This document shows, piece by piece, positions 24,120 through 36,779 of a stretch of DNA of 64,000 bases. The number at the start of each line of letters is the position of its first letter. Position 1 is the stretch's first letter. The DNA is taken from assembly GCA_014773175.1 (NCBI GenBank), contig VXCM01000294.1, positions 62,001 through 126,000 of the forward strand, in the 5' to 3' direction. The position numbers were made by a program, and so were the translations under genes. The notes under the pieces are model-generated. The model had not been told where the DNA came from and did not search any database. It saw nothing but the letters and a program-made list of their open reading frames with translations. The DNA is from Lucifuga dentata. Its lineage: Eukaryota > Chordata > Actinopteri > Ophidiiformes > Bythitidae.

Positions 24120-25220
24120 ATCTTGCATGAAAAAAAAAAATCATGCATCTGGCTCCAGATCTGCCTTATAATCTAATTAACTCTGGGTTTTCCTTAAATG
24201 CTGACTTTTCTGGGGACAAAATTAAGCTGTTATACTTTTTGGGTAAAGTGAACTTGATGTGCATCCAAAATCATCACCATCCTGCAACATCACTGGGCCA
24301 CATGGAAAGATCAGAAGTGTTAAAAACTCATCCAGCTAGCCGTGTCGATGAGTTTATTAGCCCTCTCCTCTGAGACATCTCCTTCATTAGCCTCACTAAA
24401 ACGTCAGTCATGATGTGGGAGTCAGCGAGCGTACGTCCACGCAAATCAGACATATCTACGGAAGCTTTGATGAGCTGGGATTTGATCAGTCCCTCAGCAT
24501 CAGACATCAGCTGAGCATTAACGACAGAGAGGGAGAAGAGCAACCTTCAAAGCGTGCATAGCTAGTGGACATGAAAGTGTGTGTGTGTGTGTGTGTGTGT
24601 GTCAGAGGCAGATGGAGCGAGTGAGAGCAGCTGAAAGAGAGATGGAATTTTTCAACCCCACTTCAGTGTAAGCTGTTGAGAAAGAAGATGAGGCAAGTAT
24701 AACTATCTGTCTTTGTGCTAGATAAGTAGTAAAAAGTTGGCTTATCACAGTTTAAAAAAAATGAAAAAAATGCTCTCTTAGTGCTGAAATCTTGGTATTC
24801 AGCTGGCACTGTCCCTTAGCTATTTTACTCCATTTATGGATTCATCTAAGTGTTGAATGAAATAAAAACAGACCTTCCAAAGTAGCACAATTCAAAAGCA
24901 CAGCAAAAACCTGATAATTGCCACTGTGGATGCAGAGGATCTTTTTCCTGAGCCACGCTCCACTCCATACGAGGTAATGAGTCTACTGGCCTTTAGATTC
25001 TCAAACACCACAACAACGTGGCTGAATCGTACCTCCAACTAGTTTATGAAATGGTAAAAACAGTGAACTAAAGTGGATGAAATCTCTAAAGTGCCGCAGA
25101 GTTCTTTAAAAGGTCCCCAGACGGTCTTCAGTTGGACGCCATGAAAACCTACAGCTTATTTGTTGGGAAACTGGTCAGTAGTCATCAAGATGAATGAAAT
25201 CAAAAACCATGGTGACTATG
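24120..25220. other. unique non-coding stretch
   Basis: No gene or transposon recognised. A GT microsatellite lies at 24577-24602. Confidence 0.45.
24577..24602. repeat. (GT)n microsatellite
   Basis: About 13 GT units. Confidence 0.95.
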
Positions 25221-25318
25221 AACCTTTGAGCCTTTAGCAGCTAGGTGGAAACCAGGGAACGCCCAGAATACACCGGATGGATTATTTATCCCATCTGGCC
25301 TTGAGAGCCTTGGGATTA

Positions 25319-25573
25319 TTTATTCATTTATTTATTTTTGTGTTTTATTGGCTTTTATTTATTTATTTATTTTTACTTTTTATTTACTACTTTAGTTTTT
25401 ACCTATTCCCATGCCTATCATTTGTGTCCTTGTTTTAACGGTAGCTTAACTGAACTTTACCTGAATTTTGTCCTGCTCTTGTTTTGCCTGTCTGTTTTTT
25501 TTTTTTTTGTAAACTCTGTTTTTAAAGGTGCTATATTAATAAAATTATTATTATTATTATTATTATTATTTCC
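25319..25573 (+). mobile_element. short AT-rich insertion within the LINE 3' end
   Basis: Begins with ATTT-rich repeats and ends AAAGGTGCTATATTAATAAA followed by (ATT)n, a 3' tail type I associate with fish non-LTR or SINE-like elements. It interrupts a LINE reading that resumes immediately after. Exact family and target duplication are unclear. Confidence 0.5.
25544..25570. repeat. (ATT)n microsatellite
   Basis: About nine ATT units, the tail of the insertion. Confidence 0.9.
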
Positions 25574-25734
25574 CAGGAATGGCTGAAGGACACGGGGACA
25601 TCTGAGCAACTTTGATTAGCCTGTTGTCTCCATGACATACATCTGGAAAAGCTATGGAAAATGGATGGATGAATGAATGAACAGATGGATTGATGGAGAG
25701 TTTTTTTCACTGCTGCTTGTTGGTCAAAGGTAAT

Positions 25735-26640
25735 ACTATTATTTTTTATTTCAATGTTTATTTAGATAGGGACCGATGCAGAGACGTATGTCATTCATAG
25801 AATAAACTACATCATAGCATTTTTAGCCAAGGCTAGTTTGCAAAGCTTGTCCCTAGTTGGGCTTCCACAGAAGTACATAATCCACAATATAATACAACAT
25901 TACAACATTAGTATAACTACAAAGCAAAATAAAATACATACTCATGCAACTGAGCAGGACAAACAACAAAACAAACACACAATGTAGTATACAATACAAA
26001 TACCCATACACTGTCCATCATTAAAACCCACTAGAAAATCAGTCTCACATAATATATAAAAAATAGAATATAAAAGTCTTAGAGCTATACTGGATTTTAA
26101 ATGCATTGGATCGATGACAGCTGTTAACCCATGATTACACTTGAGTATTTTTCAAATGCTGTTTCAACTTAGATTTATTAAAATGATCCCAATTATCTTC
26201 CTGCTTGAGCTCCACAGGTAAAGAGTTCCAGATTTTTTTTTTTTTTTTTCCAGAGTTTCAGACTTTAACCTCCTGAATGGAAAAGGCCATCTGTCCAAAG
26301 GAAGTTTTGTGAGACTGGACTTTACAATTTCCTGCAATTGCTCCCGAGTTACAGACCCAGAAACCCAAAGAGGTTTCACCATGTCACGAAGAACCTGTGG
26401 AGCCTTATTATAGAAACATTTAAAGATTAATCTTGAATTAGAAAATTTCATAAAAGTATGAAACTTTAGCACGTTTAATTTCTTCAGGACATGGCAGTGG
26501 TGGTATCTAAGCGGCTTTCTGTCTAGAATTTTTATGACGTAATTATGGCGCGACTGCCAACATCCAACATTTGGACTGAAGGATGTGACTTGACTGGTGT
26601 GTATGTGTGTGTGTGTGTGTGTCTTGAAACAGACCTGGGC
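25735..26640 (-). mobile_element. LINE reverse transcriptase C-terminus and 3' UTR relic
   Basis: The minus-strand frame at 26164-26643 includes VLKKLNVLKFHTFMKFSN, then IFKCFYNKAPQVLRDMV. This matches the (L)KKLNWLPxxxR...YKALxxxAPxYLxDM region following the polymerase domain of L2/Rex-like LINEs. After a frame shift an FGQ.AFS..G..WNSLP-like stretch can be traced. Downstream on the minus strand the sequence reaches CATCGGTCCCTATCTAAATA near 25770, followed by an A-rich end near 25740, consistent with the 3' tail. The catalytic domain is absent; the clade is uncertain. Confidence 0.65.
26597..26622. repeat. (GT)n microsatellite
   Basis: GT run at the upstream edge of the LINE relic. It supplies the repetitive histidine/threonine start of the overlapping frame. 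Confidence 0.9.
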
Positions 26641-26910
26641 CACCTGAGAGGAAACAGGTAACCACCTTCACTCCTAATGCCTCGTGGCTTCACAGAGTCA
26701 TTAATTTTCCCATTTCACAGACTGTTCACAGTCAAATTTGAAAAAGCCAATGACATCTTCTTATTTTCTCATCATAACTTTTCATTTTTTCCATTTTTTT
26801 CACCAGACTGACTTTCCAGGTCTCTCTCCACCTGCATCACTCATTGCTTTAAAATTTTTTATTATCCTGTTGAGTTATTTCAGTGCTCTTCATGTCTTTT
26901 TCCTCCTTGT

Positions 26911-26913
<3 letters not shown>

Positions 26914-26942
<29 letters not shown>
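26914..26942. repeat. (CT)n microsatellite
   Basis: About 14 CT units. Confidence 0.95.
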
Positions 26943-26944
<2 letters not shown>

Positions 26945-27171
26945 ATCCCATCCCCAACTGCTGTCATTGCCATTTTCGCAGTCACGTTCTGTAGGGAGGT
27001 GATAACTTAAAAGGGATGAAGAGGAGGAGAAACACTGTTTTTTGATAATGTGGACAATGCTCCTGTGTGTGTGTGTATATGCATATAGGTATGTGTGGAA
27101 TCGCTTGCTTATGTTCAACCACAAACGCCATGCACATTTGCAATTAATGAAAGAGTAAGTAGCCGATGTGC

Positions 27172-27197
27172 CACACACACACACACACACACACACA
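27172..27197. repeat. (CA)n microsatellite
   Basis: About 13 CA units. Confidence 0.95.
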
Positions 27198-28074
27198 AAG
27201 TGGAAAACTATATGATCCTGTGGACTTTCTATCCATTTATGTGGGATCCCAAGAGACTTTTAGTGTTCCAGTAAAAAAAAAAATAAATCAAAAATTACAG
27301 TATTCTACAGCAGACTTCAATTGCTCTTATTTCCACAGTTTTCATTTTTATCGCATGATTGCAAGCAAGGAACTACTACGAACAGTTCCGATAAAGTATT
27401 CCCAAATTTAGTTCTGACCTTAAGGTCTGAAAGTGCCTTTTGGTATGAGAGAAAAATCTACCCTAAAAAAATTGCCTTTGGTGATATTCTTTACATTTCT
27501 TGGTGTATTGTGTTGACTGGTCGTATATTTTTGTTATGCCCATCAGTAATTAGTCAGATATAGACAAAAAGATGTCACGAGGTAAATCCAATGCATTTAA
27601 AACTGATTTTAAGTGAAAAATAATGTTTGTTTTTTTTTTTTTTTTTTNGACATGCTGATTATGGAACATAAACATTTAGAAATATGTTAGATTACCGTAT
27701 TATTTGCAGATATGCTGTTTAATAAGTATTGATAATTTGTGTGGATTGTGTTTTTCTGCTGGAAATATGGAATTATCTGGAACATCGTTTCCAGCACAGT
27801 ACATATTCAATATTTCAACTGGGAATTGGATTTGTATCTGCAAAAATAAGACAAGATGTATATATATGATTGTATGGATCCAGCCATGAAATACTTGCAA
27901 ATGGAACAGGTGGCAGGGAGCTGGGACGGCAGCATCCTCTGTCGAGAGCGAGACAAGGTGTTAACAGTTTTACAGAATGATAAATGTTATAAAAGGAACT
28001 GATGTGTGACTAATCTGCCTATTGTCAGGGGAAGAGAAATGACGTTCCAATCTGAAAACCAGGTATGGATGTNA

Positions 28075-28110
28075 GACACACACTCACTCACACACACACA
28101 CACACACACA
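28075..28110. repeat. (CA)n microsatellite beside N at 28073
   Basis: Imperfect CACT/CA run becoming a pure CA repeat immediately after a single N. Confidence 0.9.
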
Positions 28111-28624
28111 GATTTATTTAACAGATAAGGAAAACGTGACAATAAGGGACTTAGAACATTTTTAGCGGGTGTACAAAACAAAAATGCACCCTCATGCTTT
28201 GCGGTCCGGGCTTATGGACCACATTTATGACTCATTTTGTGACCCACCAACATAAAGTCCACAAGCACAGCTTAAAAAGTAGACTTCACACGCCTCGGCC
28301 TCCTTTGCCTTGATAATGTGTCTCTGTCTGCATGTTAAGTGGCCCCTAACCCGGTGATTGCTGTTAAACATTCTGATCCAACATAAAAAGGTTATCAGAT
28401 ATTGACCTGTCGTCTGAGCTGACATTTTCTGGCTAAGCCCTGCAGCGCCAGAAACAGTGCGAGACCAGAGTGTGAGAGACCAGCAGCATATTAAATGGTA
28501 ACATGCCATATTTGAATTGGGATGAGACTGTGAGAGTGAAGGTTAAGTCAGTTCAGCTATCATATTTAAAGCTTAGTCTAAGCTTTCACCCAAAGGGGCA
28601 ACATTTTTCCATTGTGGTTTCATT

Positions 28625-28745
28625 CTCTGCATCTTAAGGCTCCTGTAGATTGTGATTTTGGGCTGTTGCAGATGAAAGTTACCGATCGCGATTAAATCTA
28701 TGATCATCAATCGAAAACATTAGTCCTAGATCGCAGATGATTCAT
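28625..28745. repeat. dispersed repeat pair B, copy 1
   Basis: AAGGCTCCTGTAGATTGTG, TTGGGC and a TCATCAATC block recur in the same order at about 30410-30530. Unidentified family. Confidence 0.5.
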
Positions 28746-30409
28746 GTCCACCAACAGTCTTCATATTTTTTTTTTGTTTTCCTGTTGGTCATAGTGCTAT
28801 AATTTACTGGGAATTCAGTGCTGACATGATTTAAACTTGATAGAATACAGTTAAGATACCCATCTTGCACAAAGTGACAGGCACTGAACTTGTTACATTT
28901 TGCAGGAGGCATTAGCAAGACTAGCAAGAAAGCTAAATGACAGAAGCTAATGTTGATAGCTAAAAAGAAAAGAAAGAACATCAATTTAAAAGACTGATCC
29001 TGAAACCAGGTCTCTAGTCAAGTAATATGTGATCCATACCACTTTCCCTCCATATTTTTTGCTTATAAAGGGTCTCGAAGAAGACCTCACCTCTTTTCCC
29101 ACCTGAAACTGGACAGCAGGTAAAAAGAAGGACAATCAGATAGGGTAATTTCTGCTCAGAACCTGTGATCAACTTTGAGTGCAAAAGGCATTTCAAAAAA
29201 AATGAGATGCACCTGCAGCTGAAAATAGGATGCAAGTGCTGCCAACTCACTCCAAACAGCTACAAATGCTAATGTGCCCTTTATGATTAAAGCTCTGAGG
29301 CACAAATAAGTCAAATCAAGCTGACTTTATCCCAAAGGGTCATTGAGATCATGGCACTAGCAGCAAAACAACTCTATATTTTGGGAATTTTAGTTAAAAA
29401 ATAAAAAAAAAGTGAAATAAAATTTTTGATTTCATTAAGATTTTTGTAGCTGCTTCCTGGTGATGAGGTTGATTTGTGAAAGCAGGTAGAAAATATGCTA
29501 ATATACAGAGTTTATTTTCACCAAAAGTTGTGCTATTACATTATGAAAAATCGTACTTTCTATATATACCGTATAGATACAACGTCCTGACATCGTGACT
29601 TTGTTTTTGCACTTTCGGAGAGAGGAAATCGATTTTATCCTGTATTTACTCTGAGAAGTTTTGCAGAGAATATGTGCTTGTTATCAACAGCCGCCTGCCT
29701 CACAGTCAGATAATATAAACTCAGAAAACTACAGAGACGTTCCACTGGAGCTGTTAGGAGTTAAAGGAGCAGAAAGTAAAGTTTCTAATATTCTGTCTCA
29801 AAGCACAAAGTGACCATTATGCAGCACATCAGCAGGGTGTTGCTATGGTTGAGGATCAGTGATTCAGCCGTTCTCTTGGCCGTGTGAGATTTCTGGTTTT
29901 TGAAACTCTGTTAAGCCTATACTGCCAGTTATAGAACAAAAACACCACAATCACTGAAGTTCAATACTGCTCACCTCTTTACACACATACATTTTCGACT
30001 GCTCAACAATGGAGGCTGGTGCGATGAGTGAGCTTTGCACATTTTGGCTATGAATGCTTAAAAGCTTTCGGCTCAAGCACAAAAAAAGAAAATTACTGCT
30101 TCAAAAGACCTGGCAGATCTCTGCTTTAGCCTCTGCTGTAGCTGTACAGCATGAAAAGGAAGTTTGTGCTAAGGTTTTGTATGTAAAGGTACTGGACAAA
30201 ATAACTGGAACATCTCACACCACAAAGCAACCCAATTCTACAATATTAAAATTATTGAATGTTGGAGTTAAATCAACATCTTTTTGCACAATATAATGGA
30301 ACATACGTAAGTTTTGCAAAGGTGTAATTTATTTTGCATTCACTTCTGTCCATTCTGTATCACTTAAAGACTGTTTTAAGTGCCTGGTTCAGCAGAACTC
30401 AGTATAGGA

Positions 30410-30530
30410 GCGTAAAGGCTCCTACAGCTTGTGCAAACTTGGGCCATCATACACAAAGACAGCAATCGTGAAATCTTTGGTCATCAATCCAAAACTGCAG
30501 TCATAAATCATGTGACTGAAGGCCCCTAAA
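30410..30530. repeat. dispersed repeat pair B, copy 2
   Basis: AAAGGCTCCTACAGCTTGTG, TTGGGC and GGTCATCAATCC mirror the blocks at 28625-28745, considerably diverged. Confidence 0.5.
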
Positions 30531-31282
30531 CCATTCGTAGAAACTTGTCTATTCTATTTATCCGCTTCACTTGCATATCACATAATATCAGCTGTTGTTG
30601 TATATTGTTAGCTTAGGCATGCAAGGAAAGGTTTGTTGACTCACACGCTGGGATGTCTGATCTGCTAAAAACATATTATTAAGAATCTTTTCACAAAGTC
30701 TCTGGGATGACGTCAGCTCTAGTTTGATGTGATGCGAACAGCCCCGAAGCAGCACTTGAACCTTTACCTGAACTGGACCAAAGAGGGACAGTAGAGATGA
30801 TTGGCCTCACGCTCACTCTCGACTGACGCTTAGCCTTTTTTGAGCTTTAACAAGAAGCTTTAACAGATGAGACACTGATTAGTGAGGATTTCAAAGAGGG
30901 TGGAAAGAGAGCTGAGAGATGAAGATGGACAAAGGGTAAAGATGGAAGGAGATGGAGAGGATGAGTGTAGGGGGAGAAAGTGGAGACAGGTGAGGAGGAA
31001 GACATGAGGGGAAAGGTTGAAAGGTAAAGCTGGAGGGAGAAGTATGCGAGGATGAAGGCTTTAAAGGAGGAGAGCGTGAATGGAGGTGGTGGATCAAAGC
31101 ATGGGTGAAGTGCAGGAATGATTAAAGAAGAGACAATGAGCTGAGAGCAGCAGTAAGAGCAGAAGAGGCAGCTGTGTCCACTACAGCGCAAATACTATAG
31201 AAGCTCATTTACTCTTAGTTTGAAGTATATATTACAGTAACCTTTACTTATCAGCTGAACTCACTTGTTCTTTTCTCTTTTC

Positions 31283-31305
31283 ATACACACACACACACAC
31301 ACACA
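31283..31305. repeat. (CA)n microsatellite
   Basis: About 11 CA units. Confidence 0.95.
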
Positions 31306-31389
31306 CCTGGCCACTTCGCACCTGAGTGGCTTTACAGCTTAGCATAGGTTCAGTCACATCTAGCCAGTGTAAAATCAATCCATACAGCT

Positions 31390-31575
31390 GGCTTCATCAT
31401 GAAATAAAATCTGTCAACATGTTGAAAATGTCACCCCATCTTGTCTTCTCGTCTCTGCTAACTCTTGTTAATAAAGTTATTTTGAAACAGGAGTGGTGAC
31501 TTCTGTAAATGGATATCTGTACCTGGAATACGAACAGCATCAGCCCATGCCAAAAATTATTAGCTGGTTTAGAAA
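31390..31575. repeat. dispersed repeat pair A, copy 2
   Basis: Diverged copy of 23605-23765, recognised by GTTGAAAATGTCACCCC, CTTGTCTT, GTTATTTTGAA and GCCCATGC in order. Confidence 0.55.
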
Positions 31576-33831
31576 AAAATAATGGATGAAGTTGATGGTG
31601 TAGAGGCTTTAACGTAACACGACATCTTGTTTGCTGACTGCCAATCAGTGCTGACAGAATCCCAATAACAAGAACGATTTTTAAAGCAAAGGTGTAAATG
31701 CAGGTCCTAACATTAGATGTCATTATCATATTAACTTATCCAGATACAGAGATTGCATTTTAACGCTGTGATGTTCTAAAGAATTCCCACGAAAAAAAAA
31801 TGTTAAGGTATATAAGCCTAGTTATAATTGGTTGAAACTGCAAGTGACATGAGAAATAGAATCTGATTGGCTCAGATCACAGAACTGAGGTCCTTGGGAA
31901 AACAATTGCAATACAGGCTTTTTAAAAATCCCATTACCTCCTCAAATTGACTATAACAATGATTTTTTAAAATTTTATTTGAAAGGGCACGAGTGCACCC
32001 GTCCACCAGCACAATGATTCAAAATTGCTTCCTGATGATTGCTTCACAGTGACCTGAAATTGCTTCCTGCTTTGCTTTGTTGTCCGTCCTATGGACACAA
32101 TATTCTGTAGATAGAACACAACCAGTAGAACTCATTGCACAAGCAACTCCTATTGGTCAGTCAGGACACCTACATGGAAGGAGGCAGAATCTGGGAGGGA
32201 TATTGCGAGCCTCCTGGGAAAACTCCAGTTCCTGCAGGTGAAGAGGCCGGTTCTGACATCATGTGTCATGGAGGAAGCACATCTCTGACTGTGAGACCAT
32301 GATAAATTTGACATCCCAAAAAGATCCAGAAAGATTCTCAGCGGAACCACAGGTTACAGTATATTGTTGTAACAGCAAACATTTGACAAACAAGAAACCT
32401 AGCATTTAAACCAGGTTTTATCCACATAGTGATATTTAAAAGTTAAGATACACAGACACAAACACAAATATTAGCCATGTATGTTAATTTTTGATTGACT
32501 AATCTTCTCTTTGATTAAGCACTTGATCAAAATTCAGAAAGGATTATACGGTTTTATGAAGCACTGAGGAACTTCACTGGAGACGAACTTGAAAGCAGCT
32601 TTGAAATGAAAGCAGCCTGCATCCATCTGTGAACTCATAGCATGTGGTCTCCTGTGATATAACCAACTCTACCTCTGGATATCATTTTTTTATGACTTAC
32701 AGTATAATTCATGCCTATAATATGAAGTACAGTACAGTTCCTATATATGATGATTTGTTATTCAAAGCCAAAATACCTCTCATTTTTCATGTAGATTTAT
32801 GCAGTCATGTCAAGCAGCAGCATATCTTATTGTCCTTGCATATACACAAACTGAAGATAAATTTGATGTAAATTCTAAATGCAACTAACACCAAAACCAT
32901 CCCCAAGATGGCACAATACAACATACACGGTCTACCTTGACCCCCCATTCCTCTGTTCCTCTCTTCCTACCTTTGTGTCAAGCTGTCACTCATAAACCAA
33001 TCACAAGCTAACATCTCCCTCCTCTAGTCGTCTGTCACCTTTGACCCCGCCCCTGAACCCAGGTCTCCTCCAATAAAGCTTGATGTCAGACCGAGGCGCT
33101 CACCCATGGCCACAGACAGAGCTGCCAATCATCTTGAATAATCAGAAATGGGCTGACCCTGAGGTGACCCGGCCTTGCAGAAGGCCGACAGGATGGGAGG
33201 TGCTGGAGTGGAACTCACAGGATATTTTCACACCATCTGTCTCTCACACTGTGCACACACACACAAAGTGTGTATGGACATTTATCTTCAGCAGAACTTC
33301 AAAACCTTTAGCTTTTGTTGGAACCTTTCAACAATAATCTGATATTTTACCTTTTCAGTGTCATTGCATTGTATTCACAGTGGCTTTGTAAGGAGTTTGT
33401 GTATGATTTAAAAAAAATAAAAAAAACATATGTTTAGCAGGTAATAACCAATACCTTGCATTGTCTTTTTTTTGCGCTAAACCTGTTTCATGTCATTAGC
33501 TTGCCCTTATGAAACAGCGACCAGATTACGATCAGATTATTTTTTTAATACTGTGGAGTACAGAAGTCTTTGGCATTTCTGTTAACCTTTAACATGCCAC
33601 AGTACAGTATGTATCATTCAGTCATGCTACAGGAAGCGTCGTGTCCATTGCTGACCTTGTCCTGACAGTGAGAGACAGTCTCAGCTCCTCAGTTGATAAT
33701 GTGTGACATAAAGAGAGACAAAAGTGAGACAGGAGAGGCCAGGAAGCAAGGAAGCCTCAGTGACGTCTAAAGATCAGTGAGAATAGCCATTTAGTGTCCC
33801 TCATCCTGTTACCTGACTGACACACTGACTG

Positions 33832-33836
<5 letters not shown>

Positions 33837-33895
<59 letters not shown>
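33837..33895. repeat. (GT)n microsatellite, long
   Basis: About 29 uninterrupted GT units, the longest pure dinucleotide run in the window. Confidence 0.95.
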
Positions 33896-33896
<1 letters not shown>

Positions 33897-34688
33897 CTGA
33901 GTGACTTGTTGTTTAGTGTTATTGTGTATATCTTAAAATTAAACTTCAAAGCTTTTCAGATTGGGAAGCAGCACTGCCTCTGATCCTGCATTGATCTTAA
34001 CAGAATCACACAGCAGCAAGCACCTTCTTTCTGATCTGTTTTTAGCATCAACTAGCAAAAGTTTGACGGTCAAACTTTAGCATTAGCATTAAAAAATGGG
34101 TTCATGGAGCTGGAAACTGCAGACCCCTCCTGTGCCATGACCGCTTCTGCTGGGTTGGGTAGCACAGCTACCACCAGGGGCTCTTGAAAATGAATAGAGA
34201 TGGAAACATGCTGTTTCCTGGTCTGTAAAGGATTTAAAGTTCAAATCCACAAGACAGTGCAACAGAGGGAAGCGAGAATATGAACCTGAACTAGTTCTGA
34301 ATCAATTACAAGGTCCCATAGCAAATCAAATGGATGCTATGAAAAGTTGTATCATAATGTCCTCAGCTCAAACATATTGAAGACTGTTCAAGACTTAAAA
34401 TTCATAAATTCATTCAAATTCAGCATTCTGCCAGCATCGCTTTTTTTGGAATTTTGGTATATGGCCCAAATGACATTTACACCTAGCAACATATGTTAAA
34501 TCTGTCATATGCTATTTAGCTACCCTGGCATAATATTCTTCCTCCTGTTTTGATTTTGTCATTCCCACCCCTCAACATTTCTGACCAATGAGCAGAGTGA
34601 GCATTCCCACATGGCTTTTGCTGCTCTTTGATTGGCTTGGATTTTTTTTTTCTGTACAAGAGCGTAAAAATAAAAGGAGGGAAAGAGG

Positions 34689-35314
34689 GTGAGAGAGAAA
34701 TCCGTGTATCATTCGTTCTTTTCATATTCATTTAAAAATCCAACATAGAAAAACAAATAATTTCTTTTTCGTACTTTCGATTTTATGCTCAAGTTAAAAA
34801 TAGAAAATGAGGAAACAGGGCCACGGACCAAAGTTGAATTTGATATTTAAACTTTCCGAATTTGGGGATGGGGGGTCATCATAACATTAATAACAACATA
34901 TGTCTATTTTACTGAATTAACTGAACAGATTAGATAAAACACCTAGACACTTAATTTAAATACCTGAAAGATTCTGCTGATATTTTCTGTTGTCATGTCA
35001 CCCTCCTTGAGAATTACGAGTTTATTTCCTTTGAACAAGATTAAATTTGTGATCGTCCATGCTAGCAAAACACAAAATGCTAGCAAAATCATTGGAATTA
35101 AGCTAACGATTTGCTAACTTCCAGTTCATACCAATTTGGTAAGCTTAAATATCAAAATCAAGTTTGGTCCGTGGACCTGTTTTCTCAGCATAAAATCGAA
35201 AGTACGTAAAAGAAGTCGTTATTTTTATATATATATATATATTTTAATATAAGTTGGATTTGTAAATGAATATGAAAAGAACTAATGATACATGGATTCG
35301 GAGAGTATAAAAAT
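34689..35314. mobile_element. long inverted repeat, probable foldback MITE
   Basis: Left arm about 34689-34868 and right arm about 35129-35314 are diverged reverse complements. Paired blocks include TTCTTTTCATATTCATTT, GTACTTTCGATTTTATGCT and CCACGGACCAAA. The spacer of about 260 bases is AT-rich and encodes nothing. Outer termini and target duplication could not be fixed, so the superfamily is open. Confidence 0.65.
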
Positions 35315-36168
35315 TCAAGGGGGAGTGAGAGAGACTTTAAGAAAGCTGCTTTTAGTATTCAACACCCGTATCACTACTGGCCTCTATGAGACATCTCATT
35401 TCCCATCACCCACTTAGCTGTCAAGAGACAAAGAATGAAAATTAGATTGGGTATGGAAATACTAAGAGGTATGTGGAAGTTATATAAACAGAGAAAGAAA
35501 ATATTTAGAAGGGAAATCAGAATTAGAAGGTGCTGAAGTCGTGTCATGATCTGTGATCTCTCTGTGATGGGGCTCCTTATCAGACTTAAGATTGAAGCTC
35601 TTGTCATTGAGACTGTCAAATCATCAGAGTTACATCTTACTAAAACCTTTCATCTACCTTTGTTCTCTTTGTAAATATGATTTTTTTTAAATAAATATGA
35701 TTTTTGTGTGTTAGTTAAAAACCACAGTTATCAAATATCAGCATCATCCCAGCTACCATTGCTGTTAGATATAGTTATCTTAATTTTCGATACAAAGGCA
35801 AAAGTGACATTAAATGGACATCAAATGTCCTATTTTCTATTAAATTCTATTTTTACACTTGCATATTATAGCAAAGGAAAAAAAAATATATCATCTATGT
35901 TTATGTTTTGTAGGTTAAAATGTGACTTCTTATAACTCATATTTGCCATTGATAAAACCTTAAAACTTGTAGATTTCAGCGCCAAAAAGCACAACGGGCT
36001 GAAAAATGTTTAAAATGTATTGCAGGTGTAAATTACATTTTATAGTATAAACACCCCATTTTCTCTTTCATTTGGGAGATACAAATCTGGGTTCAGACAT
36101 TTGGTTGTGATTGATGTGGAAGTACAAAAGTGGTTTTTGTTTTTTTTTGTCACATCAGCAAGACTCAG

Positions 36169-36172
<4 letters not shown>

Positions 36173-36210
<38 letters not shown>
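36173..36210. repeat. (AG)n microsatellite
   Basis: About 19 AG units. The minus-strand frame across it is a serine/leucine artefact. Confidence 0.95.
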
Positions 36211-36212
<2 letters not shown>

Positions 36213-36383
36213 TGTTAATGATTATTATCTTCTCATCATTTTGAGTGCTGCATTTGCAAATAAAGAAAATTGAATTATTCATCCCACTGAAATAATAAAT
36301 AAGCATTGCAATTCTAATGGGAATCTGTAACATCTATATTTTATGAAGTGGGAAAAGATTTAAGACAAATGGGTTCATTATAA

Positions 36384-36384
<1 letters not shown>

Positions 36385-36411
<27 letters not shown>
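36385..36411. repeat. (CA)n microsatellite
   Basis: About 13 CA units. Confidence 0.95.
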
Positions 36412-36416
<5 letters not shown>

Positions 36417-36779
36417 TGGTATGATCTCTTACCCAAACAGCCGCAGTCTAAACCTTCAAACAAAACTCCACAGACAGTCTAATCTTCAGAAATCTATGCC
36501 AGTTATGTAGATAATGCCACCCCCCCTCTTTTAGTCTACTGCAGTTTTTTTTTTTTTTTAAATATTATTTATAATATTTATTTATAATTGTCTGGATTCA
36601 CCTGGAAGTGAAAACCGGAAGGATGATTATTCATAGCAGGAAGCAGCCTCTGTGTAGTGACAAAACCCAGGATAGAAACAGAGAAAGTTACAGCAAACTG
36701 ACTAAAAACAGCTGCTTGTCTAATAGGTTGCCAGACTTTTGACTGCATATAAAACAAACAGATTTGAAACATTTGCAGA

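Larger units (their letters stand above)
25225..25690 (+). mobile_element. LINE 3' end, split by an insertion
   Basis: 25246-25318 reads QGTPRIHRMDYLSHLALRAL, a decayed form of the GRPRTRWRDYxSRLAWERLG block at the C-terminus of a fish LINE reverse transcriptase. From 25574 the nucleotide sequence continues with the next part of that terminus (GAATGGCTGAAGGA..., with a stop) and the GAAAATGGATGGATGAATGA 3' tail. The two halves are separated by the AT-rich insertion at 25319-25573. The copy is dead and lacks the catalytic domain. Confidence 0.6.
26645..34680. other. long non-coding stretch
   Basis: No gene recognised over 8 kb. It contains microsatellites (26914-26942, 27172-27197, 28075-28110, 31283-31305, 33837-33895), a poly(T) run with an N at 27648, an N at 28073, a purine-rich segment at about 30890-31160, and two pairs of related dispersed repeats. 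The frame at 30847-31191 on the minus strand is a low-complexity translation of the purine-rich segment. Confidence 0.5.
35320..36735. other. non-coding stretch with microsatellites
   Basis: AG repeat at 36173-36210, CA repeat at 36385-36411 and a T run near 36546-36559. No gene recognised. Confidence 0.5.

Noticed and set aside
32150..32350. Possible retroelement coding fragment
   Set aside because: Short frame without any motif I could match to a reverse transcriptase, integrase or protease.
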